64,000 nt of DNA, taken from assembly GCA_964059195.1 (NCBI GenBank), contig CAXKWD010000009.1, positions 148,051,890-148,115,889 of the forward strand, read 5' to 3'. Each line of letters opens with the position of its first letter. The stretch's first letter is position 1. Origin of the DNA: Ectobius pallidus (taxonomy: Eukaryota; Arthropoda; Insecta; Blattodea; Ectobiidae). A program made the translations under genes and the position numbers. The notes below the pieces were generated by a model, which searched no databases, had not been told where the DNA came from, and saw only the letters and a list, made by a program, of their open reading frames with translations. Below are positions 56,401 through 64,000 of this stretch, one piece after another.

Positions 56401-58938
56401 TTCTATTTCTTTCATATGTGAGCCTAAAACGACATTTTTATGTAAATTAAATCTTCCAGCCTCAGTTCTGAAATTCAGGTGGCCAGGAAGCTTCGGAGTG
56501 CTGCCATCTTGTTTCCACCAAGTTTCCCTAACTAGCAGTTGAAAGTTTGTCAGCCACTCCATCCTCCTGTTAGCTTATCTGGAAGTTGTCTTGCCAGACA
56601 GATTTTGTCAGGAGATCATAATACATAATTCTTGGCCAACTTCCAGATAGGTTCTCTATCTGGCAGATAAATATGATATCAAGTGGTCGTCGTACCGGCC
56701 CTTAAAGGTCTAAAAGGTCTAAAGCATATTACATTAGGTCTACTGCTTGCACAGGAGTGTTTAAACTGAAAAATACTCACATTAAAATGTCATGCAGATA
56801 TAGGTAGTCATACATTTTGATAGAATGCAACCAGATATCCTTAAAAACAGCAATGAAGTTATTCAAGCTAAAAGTAACCTCGGTAGTAACATATGGACTT
56901 GAAATAATTTGGGAACATTTGAGCAAAAGAGATCTAAACTGCATCAAAAAAGTTAAGGCAAGCTTCCTGAAAAGAGTTCTATGTGTTTCTAAGTTCACGC
57001 TATCAAGACTGGTCTACGAGATGGCAAGAGAGCCGTTTTTCATAGAGGACCTGAGGCATCAGCTGCTGCTCCCCTCCACAGACAGCTACAAAGAATTACT
57101 ACAGGATCTAAGACACAAGAAACAAGAAATATGGAGTGAATTTTACGTGACGGACGCTATGACATCAAGCAAATGGTCAGAACCGAACTTCGAATTAAGA
57201 CACGCCATCACTAGATACGCAGTGCATGGCTTTCATTACAAAGTGTGCTCCAAAAAGAAATTCCATGAACCCAGCACGGACTGTACTTGTGAATGGTGTG
57301 GACAGAAATGTGAAGGATATCATGCCCTTGACTGTCAAAAGAGGAACATCTCGCTAACAAGGCTAAGCACGGAGTAACTCAAACACTCATGCACATTGTG
57401 CGAACTTCATATTATTATAATATTATATCAACAGCAGGGTATTTTGTATCCCAATGTTAACCAAGTGCAATAAGTGAGCAATACTGCACCTGAGCTACAG
57501 TAGAGTTGGCATTTTCACACTTCAAGTCACAATGAGCTGCATCTTGCTGGGCACTCGCGCACGCTCGTTCAGGCAGTGTCTCAACCTGCAACATACATTT
57601 CAACACCTTATTCAGTATTTATCCATCACAAAAAAATTTTACCACTAGGGGAAAAATTAGTTTTAGGCCATGCACTAACCCCATCCCTCAATTCTCTAAC
57701 GGGACCTGCCAAGGAAGGAGGGGTTTACTAGCAGCCACCATTTGTACTATTAAGCAGAAGATGTAATGGGGGAAAAAAATTAAATAATTTACTTCTCCTT
57801 ATAAGGTGCATCGTCGCATGAGACATATCCCGCCCTGATCCACCCTCAGTGAAGTACTTTCTTTTATACCACGATCTAGCGAATTCTTCGAGGATAAACA
57901 GGCTGACAACCATTGGGTACAAGGCAAACCTGTGGGTACAAGTCACTTACTCTCTCATTTTTAATATTTGGTACAAGGGGCATTCTCGCAGTTTTAATAT
58001 TTGGTACAAGGGGCACTCTCGCATTTTTAAAATCTGGTATGGTCGGGAGTGTCGGCGACAATATACAAGGATAGTTTGTCACCATGCTTCGCTGAGAAAC
58101 AAAATGTGAATATCGAGTGGGCGGAGCTTAAAGTGCACCTTATATTTGTCTTTCACCATTTCTCCTTTTTCTTTTCTTATCTATCTTTTCCTCCTTTTTC
58201 TTCCCTTTCTCTCCCTTCCTCTTCGCCCTATCTATCCATTTGGGACCTATTTCTGACCGTAAATTTAGGATTGGGCAGTATTTGAATCTGGGCCACTAGC
58301 TTCGAAACCAGCAGCCTTGACCACCATGCCACAAGTGATTGCTGAGTGATGAAGTGAGCTGCAGTGCCGGCATTGAGCAGGTTCATAGCCAGGGTAAAGG
58401 AGCACGCAAGGCTAGGTGACCAGAGGAAGTAGGGGAAGCAGGCAGTCGGTAAGAGTAGGTGGAGCTGTGCTGCTGCACGACATAGAGAGAAAAATCTTAA
58501 ATAAAATATAGTTCACCTTAACAGCTGGTGTCACTGCCATTGGCTTCCCTTGGAAATTTTCTTCAGGTTGAATCAAAGGAAGCAACTCATCTCGTTCCAT
58601 TATGCACAAGCGACATATCCTGTTCAATTTTACAACAACTTCAGTTTACATCACAGTGTAATGTACATAAAATTGCATAAAACAAATCTTGACATCTGAC
58701 TCTATGTTTGTTTATTAAAATAATTACTCTTGGTTAATAAATGTCTTTTCAAAATATGTGTTCAACAACACAATGCGAACGCTTCCAATTGACGATATAA
58801 AACTACTACAACTGCCTTACGATCAGCAACATAAACATTAATAGAAAATTAAAATTAATTCACATAACCAAAACAAACAACCCCACAAATAACCAGCTGC
58901 TCACCCCATTCGAGACCATCGTAAATACAGACCTCCAT
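53429..58938 (-). CDS. Half-ZAD, 14-finger C2H2 zinc-finger protein (complete gene)
   Basis: Coding exons: tentative 58938-58905 (MEVCIYDGLEW), then 58638/58627-58517 (ICRLCIMERDELLPL), 57585-57490, 55826-55749, 55675-55614 and 54713-53429. All have AG/GT borders and matching phases. The five core exons total 1632 nt and with the 5' exon 1677 nt (558 aa). Exon 58517 has no ATG before CRLC (58627 is TTG), which is why the 5' exon is proposed. The protein has the first CxxC half of a ZAD dimerisation domain, an acidic linker and 14 intact C2H2 fingers in a 6+6+2 arrangement, ending GVEEEQL. Expected to be a nuclear DNA-binding regulator. It is paralogous to the array at 22-44 kb. Introns contain two inverted MITEs and a non-LTR fragment. 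Confidence 0.88.
54797..55365 (+). mobile_element. PIF/Harbinger-like MITE (copy 1)
   Basis: Termini GGGCCTGTA.../...TACAGGCCC flanked by TTA on both sides (54794-54796, 55366-55368). 569 bp. Its left edge lies 84 bp upstream of the last-exon acceptor. Homologous, in opposite orientation, to 56134-56701. Superfamily assignment from the TTA duplication is inference. Confidence 0.8.
56134..56701 (-). mobile_element. PIF/Harbinger-like MITE (copy 2, inverted)
   Basis: Same termini and length as copy 1, in the intron between exons 57490-57585 and 55749-55826. CTA precedes it and TTA follows. The two inverted copies could pair in the pre-mRNA around exons 55614-55826. Confidence 0.8.
56817..57377 (+). 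pseudogene. Non-LTR retrotransposon 3' fragment with CCHC-like tail
   Basis: Plus strand encodes a post-RT segment (LKTAMKLFKLKVTSVVTYGL, IWEHLSKRDLNCIKKVKASF, LKRVLCVSKF) and a zinc motif CEWCGQKCEGYHALDC. 5' truncated; antisense in an intron of the zinc-finger gene. Confidence 0.75.
57640..58345 (-). repeat. Dispersed repeat Z, copy 3, interrupted
   Basis: 58110-58345 (minus) has the tRNA-like head and GA-rich tract; 57640-57790 has the AAACCCCTCCTTCC end. The middle (57880-58060) contains repeats of TTGGTACAAGGG that are related, inverted, to 15755-15870. Confidence 0.6.
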
Positions 58939-59104
58939 GCACCTATCGATTACAGTCAAAATGGCGTCGTGCGCGGTTCTCATCGTTTAAATGCCGGGCC
59001 ATGTGCTTTCCATGTGGTGTTTTTTTAATAGTGACCCAGTTGCTCCTATTGTTATGATCTAATAGTTATAGTTTTGGGTAGTTTTTTGGCACATTTTCAA
59101 TAAA
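58939..59104. promoter_or_regulatory. Bidirectional promoter between zinc-finger and THAP genes
   Basis: Only 166 bp separate the proposed 5' exon of the minus-strand zinc-finger gene from the THAP ATG. It holds a DRE-like TATCGAT (58944-58950), an AAAATGGCGTC word resembling a YY1/Pho site (about 58958) and CpG-containing GTCGTGCGCGG, and no TATA box. Functional assignment is inference. Confidence 0.55.
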
Positions 59105-60580
59105 ATGGGCAGGTCGTGTTGTGTACCAGGGTGCAAATCAAACTATGGTGCGAAGTGTGATGTCTCAGCCTTCAGATTTCCGAAGGAAAAATCAATGAGA
59201 GAAAAGTGGGTGAAGTGCATACACAGGGAAAATTTTGAACCAAATGACAATAGTGTGGTATGTGTTAAGCATTTCGACCCTAAGTTCGTAATAAGGGAAG
59301 ACGTTGTTCCAGTCGTAGATGGTTCCCCTATTCGAATAAAAAGAAACGCCCCGAAGTTATCAGACGATGCTTATCCCACCATTTTTCCCAATCAGCCTTC
59401 ATACCATACTGTTAGCATCTCTAAACCCAGGAAAGATCCACAGGAACGTTCACGGAGATTATTACAGGAAGACGAAAGTAATTTTATTAAGTGGTGCGAG
59501 AAAGACACAATTCGTGATTTTGCACACTTTAAGATTGAGGTTAGGGAGAAAGATTTTAGCCCCTTCATTATTTTTGAAAAAGAGGACTATGTTCTTTTTA
59601 TTAAGATAGATGACAACTCAATTGATGATGTCCCATCATGTTGTTTGAGTTTGAAGATCGATAAAGACTTACATGTGAGGGTTTTTTATAAAAACATCTG
59701 TTTACCCTCAGAAAACTTTAAGTGGATTTTAGATAGTGAAAACAAGGAGGATCATAAGGTAGGTAGATTTGGAGCTTACAGAAGACTGAGTGGGTGTTGT
59801 TATAGTGTTGGTGTTGAACAGATTCTAGAATCAGAAAGAAAACTGAAGCTGTTAAGTGTTTTGAAGCTCAAATCAGCTAAATATGGAGAGTTTAGTTTGA
59901 ACAGTTTTGTATCAGAGGTTCATAAGCAAGTAACAGAGAAATTTTCTGAAAGTTTAGATCATCTGCAGCCTGCAATAGAAGAAGTTCCATATGCTCCTAT
60001 TCCTGTTGATACCCAGAAAGTGCTTCTATGTATTGCTAGCTATACTAGCAAGAAAGTTAGTGAAAAATTAACTCTGCGTGGGGCATGTCATACTTGCTTG
60101 TCAATGCTGCAATCAGATGAGGAAATGGTGGTGTCAGCTGAATCACCAGAAGTTCTGACCTATTTTTCACAGATAAATAGAGGCGGTTTAAAATTTCCTT
60201 CCCCTTTTATGATTTCTCTGTGCAGTGATGCATACAGACTGTTCCAAACATTAATTAGTGGTTCATATGAGAGTGATTTTTTAAGGTTGCGAAACCAAAG
60301 GAATGCAGTAGTTAATTTAGGAATTGAAATGTGTGAACTGAAAATTAACAATATAGATGAAGTATGTGAGTGTGGTATAAGTGTCAACATTGTGATCAAG
60401 AAAAGTATGAAAGTGTTAGCCAACATTTTTATAAATAACTATACCAAAGTCCTTAATGAAAAAAATTGTTCTAAGGAACTGGCTTTGAAATTCCAGAGTA
60501 AAAAGTCTGTAAACAAAAGGAGTGGTGAAGTTGGAGAAAAAGTAACAAACCGAAAAGTGATGAAACTTAGCAACCAGTGA
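59105..60580 (+). CDS. THAP-domain protein with P-element-transposase-like C-terminus (491 aa)
   Basis: Single open exon from ATG (GGCAGGTCG) to TGA. Residues 4-90 form a THAP C2CH zinc domain: C5, C10, C53 and H56, with F25-P26, W35 and the closing APKL near 82-85. Around residues 304-330 the sequence CIASYTSKKVSEKLTLRGAC with HTC resembles the C-terminal region of P-element-type/THAP9 transposases. The DDE-type catalytic core is not evident and the protein is far shorter than P transposase. No terminal repeats flank it. The likely role is a domesticated DNA-binding protein; a degraded transposon with an intact frame is the alternative. The C-terminal tail is basic (KRSGEVGEKVTNRKVMK), possibly a nuclear signal. 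Confidence 0.85.
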   Translation: MGRSCCVPGCKSNYGAKCDVSAFRFPKEKSMREKWVKCIHRENFEPNDNSVVCVKHFDPKFVIREDVVPVVDGSPIRIKRNAPKLSDDAYPTIFPNQPSYHTVSISKPRKDPQERSRRLLQEDESNFIKWCEKDTIRDFAHFKIEVREKDFSPFIIFEKEDYVLFIKIDDNSIDDVPSCCLSLKIDKDLHVRVFYKNICLPSENFKWILDSENKEDHKVGRFGAYRRLSGCCYSVGVEQILESERKLKLLSVLKLKSAKYGEFSLNSFVSEVHKQVTEKFSESLDHLQPAIEEVPYAPIPVDTQKVLLCIASYTSKKVSEKLTLRGACHTCLSMLQSDEEMVVSAESPEVLTYFSQINRGGLKFPSPFMISLCSDAYRLFQTLISGSYESDFLRLRNQRNAVVNLGIEMCELKINNIDEVCECGISVNIVIKKSMKVLANIFINNYTKVLNEKNCSKELALKFQSKKSVNKRSGEVGEKVTNRKVMKLSNQ

Positions 60581-61145
60581 GTCTTCTCGGATCGACTTTT
60601 CGTTACTGACAGGTAGGCCCGAAATCCTGTAGAATTCTGTAATTTAATTAAGCAATTTAAAGTTGGGGTATTTTACTCTGATTAATGTGTTTAACCTAAT
60701 GTAGGAACCTAACCATGTCTGAACAGTGAAATCTAGGGCATTGCAGGTTATGTAGGCCTAGTCAAAACATTAGCTTAATATTTCATGTAATAGGTTACAG
60801 TAGGTTATAATAAGAAATTTACAGTTCAACCCAACTGGAAAAATAACATAAATTATTGTAATAGTTATATTACGTGAAATACTAACATAACCTGTAGGCC
60901 TAAGCGGAATTACGAAGTCCAGACATATTGGATTGCCATATTCTAGTCAAATCCGTGATTGCAGTTTAATATTATTTTAAAGATAATTAAATAATTTTGT
61001 TCGTCTTAAAAAGTGTGCGAATATTTACAGTGTTCATTTTTTTTAAACTCAGGAAACAATGTTTGAAAAATAAAACTTCCAAACAGAGTCTTAATTGCCT
61101 AATGCGGTGCAACCACCGATCGCGATGGCGGCCATCTTTATTTTG
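60581..61145. other. 3' flank of THAP gene, no gene seen
   Basis: AT-rich, with two TAGGCCTA octamers near 60756 and 60897. Near 61125 a GATGGCGGCCATC palindrome resembles a YY1-type promoter site and precedes the block at 61146. Confidence 0.45.
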
Positions 61146-61186
61146 TATGGAGGTCTGTATTTACGATGGTCTCGCCCCATTCGACG
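61146..61186 (+). promoter_or_regulatory. Conserved block, inverted partner of 58903-58941
   Basis: 27 bases identical (in reverse complement) to the proposed 5' exon at 58905-58938, encoding MEVCIYDGL. It lies upstream of the ZAD exon at 63546 in the same relative orientation as the other block does to 58627. Either a 5' exon or a conserved promoter element of the ZAD gene family. Confidence 0.5.
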
Positions 61187-61449
61187 AAATATTCGAGGTC
61201 TTGAATCGAACCAGACTCGATTTGAACGAGAATACCAAAGATTGTAGGCCGCCAGCTGTAAAAATTAAAGATGGATGTGTATGGCACCCCTTTTCTAACC
61301 TTAAATATTTCTTTATGTGTAAATTCATACACAAAAACAATTGCTAAAATTCTCATTTGAAATTTGAATTGCCCGTAATTACCTACATTAAACGTATTTA
61401 CTTATTATAAAATAAAATGTTTTACAAATTCGAAAGGAATTTTTACTAC

Positions 61450-63480
61450 TGTTTTTTTTTTTTATTTTTTTTTATTTATTTGACAAAAAAGATCCCAAAG
61501 AGCCAATGGCTCGTAGCAGGGACAATACAAAAAAATTGAATTAATACAAAGAAAATGGCAACAGCAGCTTAAGTATGATACATAATAAACATCATAAATA
61601 CAGTAATACACAAAAAAACTACCATATTAATACACATAAAAGATAAGTTTAAATAATAATCCCAACTAATTTAAGTAGCATAATATAAAGGTAATTTATC
61701 ACAATTTACATAATAAATAACTATATATAGTACAATTTGACACACTAAAATGAAAAATTAATTATTAAAAAAGTCATCAAGGAGGTGTTTTTTGGACATT
61801 TTTTTAAACGTAGTTAGAGAAACGCTTTCTTTTATCTTATTTGGTAAGTTATTGTATTCTGTAACAATCATTTTAAGAATTCCCTTCAAACCATATTTGG
61901 TGGTATTGGTTGAATAAGTTAAAATGAGTTTGTTTCTTGTCAGGTGATCATGCATTTCTTTGTTTATGCACAGATTTAGATTGCTGGCATAAATGTTATT
62001 TATTACTTTATAAGCAAAATTTACTGTGGATAATTTTAAGGTGACTGTTAATGGTTCAATCCCTGATATATAATATACATCTTTAGATGGAGTGTAATAA
62101 CTTAGACCAAATATAACTTTAATTGCTCTTTTCTGTAGTATTATTATTTCTTGTAATTGTGTTTTAGTACATCCTTGCCAAATTATATTCATGTAGTTTA
62201 AATGACTGTGTATTAGTGCATAGTAAATATTTCTTAGCATGGCACTTGGCAGACCAGAGTTTCTTAGTCTTACAAATACGCCAGTTATCATTATCATTTT
62301 TTGTTTGATATTATTTAGATGATAATTCCAACTTAGTTTAGAATCGAGGGTTATGCCTAGAAAATTTAATGAATCAACATTTTGTATAATTTTATTATTA
62401 ATTTTTAGGGGTGTAGTTGTCTGTGATTTATAGCTGTTTTTTCTGAAGAATATATATTTGGTCTTATCTACGTTTAATATTAAATGGTTATGGATAAGCC
62501 AATTTTGAAGTATAATAACATCGGCTTGCATGGCAGTTATTATATCTTCTTCAGAATTTCCTGTATAAAATAGTGACATATCATCTGCAAATATTATTAG
62601 CCTACCTTGAAACTGTAATTTAGCAACATCATTTATGAACAATAAAAATAGTATAGGTCCTAGTACTGACCCTTGCGGAACACCACAGGTGACAGTCATT
62701 GAGTCTGATTGCCCTCCATTTACACAGACAAATTGGTTTCTATCCGAAAGATAACTCCTGAACCAATTTAGAGTAATGCCTCTTATTCCCATTCTTTCCA
62801 TTTTTTCTAATAGAAAACTATGTTTCACTGTATCAAATGCTTTTCTTAGGTCAATGAAGAGTCCAGCAGACCTAAGACCCGAGTCTAAGTCATTCTGCAC
62901 TGTGATCATTGCATCAACTACAGCATTTAACGTACTTGTGTTTTTAATAAATCCATATTGATTTTTGCATAGTAGTCTTTTTTTAGGGTTATTTATGAAA
63001 TTCAATAATCTATGTTTGACCACCTTTTCAATAATTTTTGAAATCGCAGGTAAGATACTGATAGGTCTATAATTACCTACTTCATTCTTTTTACCTCCTT
63101 TATAAATTGGGATTATTTTGGCAACTTTACAGTTTTTTGGAAACTTTCCCTGTTCAAAAGATAGATTTATTAAATTAACAATGTGTGGGCCTAGATATTT
63201 AGTGCAGTTTTTATAGACGTTACTACTTGCATTACCATCAGTATTGTTATTATTAGGTTTAAGACTTTTTATTATTTTATTCACTTCATATAATGTAGTT
63301 GGAGTTAAGAACATAGAGTTAATGTTTCTATCAATTAAGTGAAAATTACCTTCACCTGCATGTACAATTCCAGTGTCTTTGATAAGTTGCATGGCAACAT
63401 TAGTGAAGTAGCTATTAAAAATGTTGCACACCTCCACCGTATTGCTTATGTCCACACCATTTCGAATTAGTTTTAATGTG
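61450..63480 (-). mobile_element. 5'-truncated jockey/CR1-like non-LTR retrotransposon
   Basis: Minus-strand element with poly-A (seen as T-runs at 61449-61490) at its 3' end and an RT frame at 61758-63455; no endonuclease. It ends abruptly at about 63480, some 65 bp before the ATG of the next ZAD exon. I could not identify a target duplication. It sits between the conserved block at 61146 and the ZAD exon. Confidence 0.85.
61758..63455 (-). CDS. Non-LTR reverse transcriptase, partial (565 aa)
   Basis: RT motifs: FPKNCKVAKIIPIYKGG, NYRPISILPAISKIIEK, QYGFIKNTST, LFIDLRKAFDTVKH, CGVPQGSVLGPILF, catalytic FADDMS near residues 289-292, then FLGITLDSKLSWNYHL and the post-RT region (YMNIIWQGC, LQKRAIKVIFGLS). 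Position 63455 is a GTG; the frame remains open a few codons upstream (TLKLIRNG), as expected for a 5' truncation. Intact over the whole RT. The fragment at 13235-14040 is the same family. Confidence 0.88.
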   Translation of the reverse strand: MDISNTVEVCNIFNSYFTNVAMQLIKDTGIVHAGEGNFHLIDRNINSMFLTPTTLYEVNKIIKSLKPNNNNTDGNASSNVYKNCTKYLGPHIVNLINLSFEQGKFPKNCKVAKIIPIYKGGKKNEVGNYRPISILPAISKIIEKVVKHRLLNFINNPKKRLLCKNQYGFIKNTSTLNAVVDAMITVQNDLDSGLRSAGLFIDLRKAFDTVKHSFLLEKMERMGIRGITLNWFRSYLSDRNQFVCVNGGQSDSMTVTCGVPQGSVLGPILFLLFINDVAKLQFQGRLIIFADDMSLFYTGNSEEDIITAMQADVIILQNWLIHNHLILNVDKTKYIFFRKNSYKSQTTTPLKINNKIIQNVDSLNFLGITLDSKLSWNYHLNNIKQKMIMITGVFVRLRNSGLPSAMLRNIYYALIHSHLNYMNIIWQGCTKTQLQEIIILQKRAIKVIFGLSYYTPSKDVYYISGIEPLTVTLKLSTVNFAYKVINNIYASNLNLCINKEMHDHLTRNKLILTYSTNTTKYGLKGILKMIVTEYNNLPNKIKESVSLTTFKKMSKKHLLDDFFNN

Positions 63481-63545
63481 CAGAATGAGACAGCTTCGAA
63501 TTTATCAAACAGTTTACGAGTATTTTAAATGCGGTGTTATTAAAA

Positions 63546-63671
63546 ATGACACACAAATTTAATAAAATATGTCGTTTGTGTATGGTTGAACCAGAAGATA
63601 AATTGCTACCGATTTTTCGTGGTGACAATAATTACCCCAATAAAATTATGACTCTAGTGCCAGTTCTGAAG
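63546..63671 (+). CDS. First coding exon of a third ZAD zinc-finger gene (continues beyond window)
   Basis: ATG at 63546, 42 codons (MTHKFNKICRLCMVEPEDKL ... IMTLVPVLK), then donor GTTAGT at 63672. It aligns with exon 58517-58627 (NRICRLCIMERDELLPL ... VTPAVK) with the same AAG|GT splice position and phase 0. CRLC is the first zinc-ligand pair of a ZAD domain; the second pair is not in this exon. Finger exons are expected to the right, outside the window. Confidence 0.82.
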
Positions 63672-63894
63672 GTTAGTGTTTACAAATTCAGGATGAAAGC
63701 ACACTAGGATGAAAATTTTCCGCCCAGGCCACATGAAAATTGCGAGTCCTCTATATTTTATGCCCTTTGAGCCTTTTATTTATTTTACACAATACAGAAA
63801 AAAATTGCCAAACATAAGTTTAGATAGTGAGAGGAACATCATGGTTGCATGAGCATGTTTTTTTTTGTTTCTGAATTTGGAAACAGATGGAAAG

Positions 63895-63980
63895 TCAGAC
63901 TGAAAAATTCAATGCCGTAGCCGGCTCCCCATGCCGCTGTTCTTAGCAACTGAGCTACCATGGCAACATGCCGGTACAAC
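63895..63980 (-). repeat. tRNA-like SINE head fragment
   Basis: Minus strand GCCATGGTAGCTCAGTTGC resembles an A box; no B box is visible before the edge of similarity. Confidence 0.4.
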
Positions 63981-64000
63981 ATTAAATTCTCCAACAGACT

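Noticed and set aside
60997..61347. 116-codon frame after the THAP gene
   Set aside because: Only the MEVCIYDGL block is conserved; the rest has no domain and no donor of good quality. Not called as a gene.
1..64000. CRISPR array, prokaryotic operon, rRNA gene or endogenous virus
   Set aside because: No regularly spaced repeat array, no Shine-Dalgarno-led gene strings, no rRNA sequence and no viral gene set was seen.

Overview
The window looks like insect nuclear DNA, most likely from a large, repeat-rich genome such as a cockroach or termite. The reasons are AT-rich intergenic sequence, short exons with GT-AG junctions and long introns, a ZAD-type (arthropod-typical) zinc-finger gene family, and a dense mixture of non-LTR retrotransposons, mariner, pogo/Tigger, hAT and Helitron pieces and tRNA-derived SINEs. 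The species assignment is inference. No prokaryotic operon, CRISPR array or phage is present.

Host genes occupy a small part of the window. (1) 12383-16793 (-): a four-exon gene for an unrecognised 195-aa acidic/coiled-coil protein whose exon phases fit exactly. (2) 22232-44381 (-): a C2H2 zinc-finger locus with upstream exons at 44217-44381 and 38153-38223 and THREE tandem copies of a 14-finger terminal exon (28242-29532, 25349-26639 and 22232-23523, the last with a 1-bp frameshift). All three acceptors have the same phase, so the locus could encode alternative 3' ends. (3) 53429-58627 (-), with a probable extra 5' exon at 58905-58938: a complete five- or six-exon half-ZAD plus 14-finger paralogue. 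(4) 59105-60580 (+): an intronless THAP gene with a P-element-like tail, divergent from gene 3 across a short shared promoter. (5) 63546-63671 (+): first coding exon of a third ZAD-family gene that runs off the right edge.

Layout. 1-12.2 kb is almost entirely transposon remains (SINEs, two Helitrons, hAT elements, a TA-flanked DUF4817-type element, a folded-back mariner, two pogo-like copies). 12.2-17 kb holds the coiled-coil gene with a nested non-LTR/MITE insertion and SINEs. 18.4-30 kb is the duplicated zinc-finger array, with folded-back mariners at its duplication boundary. 30-38 kb has a hAT element, a composite Helitron, another folded-back mariner and large inverted repeats. 40.05-43.51 kb is an open RTE-clade retrotransposon with a 14-bp target-site duplication, lying antisense in an intron of the zinc-finger locus. 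45-53.3 kb is mixed transposons. 53.4-64 kb is the paralogous zinc-finger gene, the THAP gene, a jockey/CR1-like element and the third ZAD gene.

The most unusual themes are: the array of interchangeable zinc-finger terminal exons on shared 5' exons; mariner elements of three different families converted into palindromes; hairpin motifs resembling a hammerhead-ribozyme core near repeat elements; and an exact 27-bp block lying upstream of two oppositely oriented ZAD genes that flank the THAP gene.
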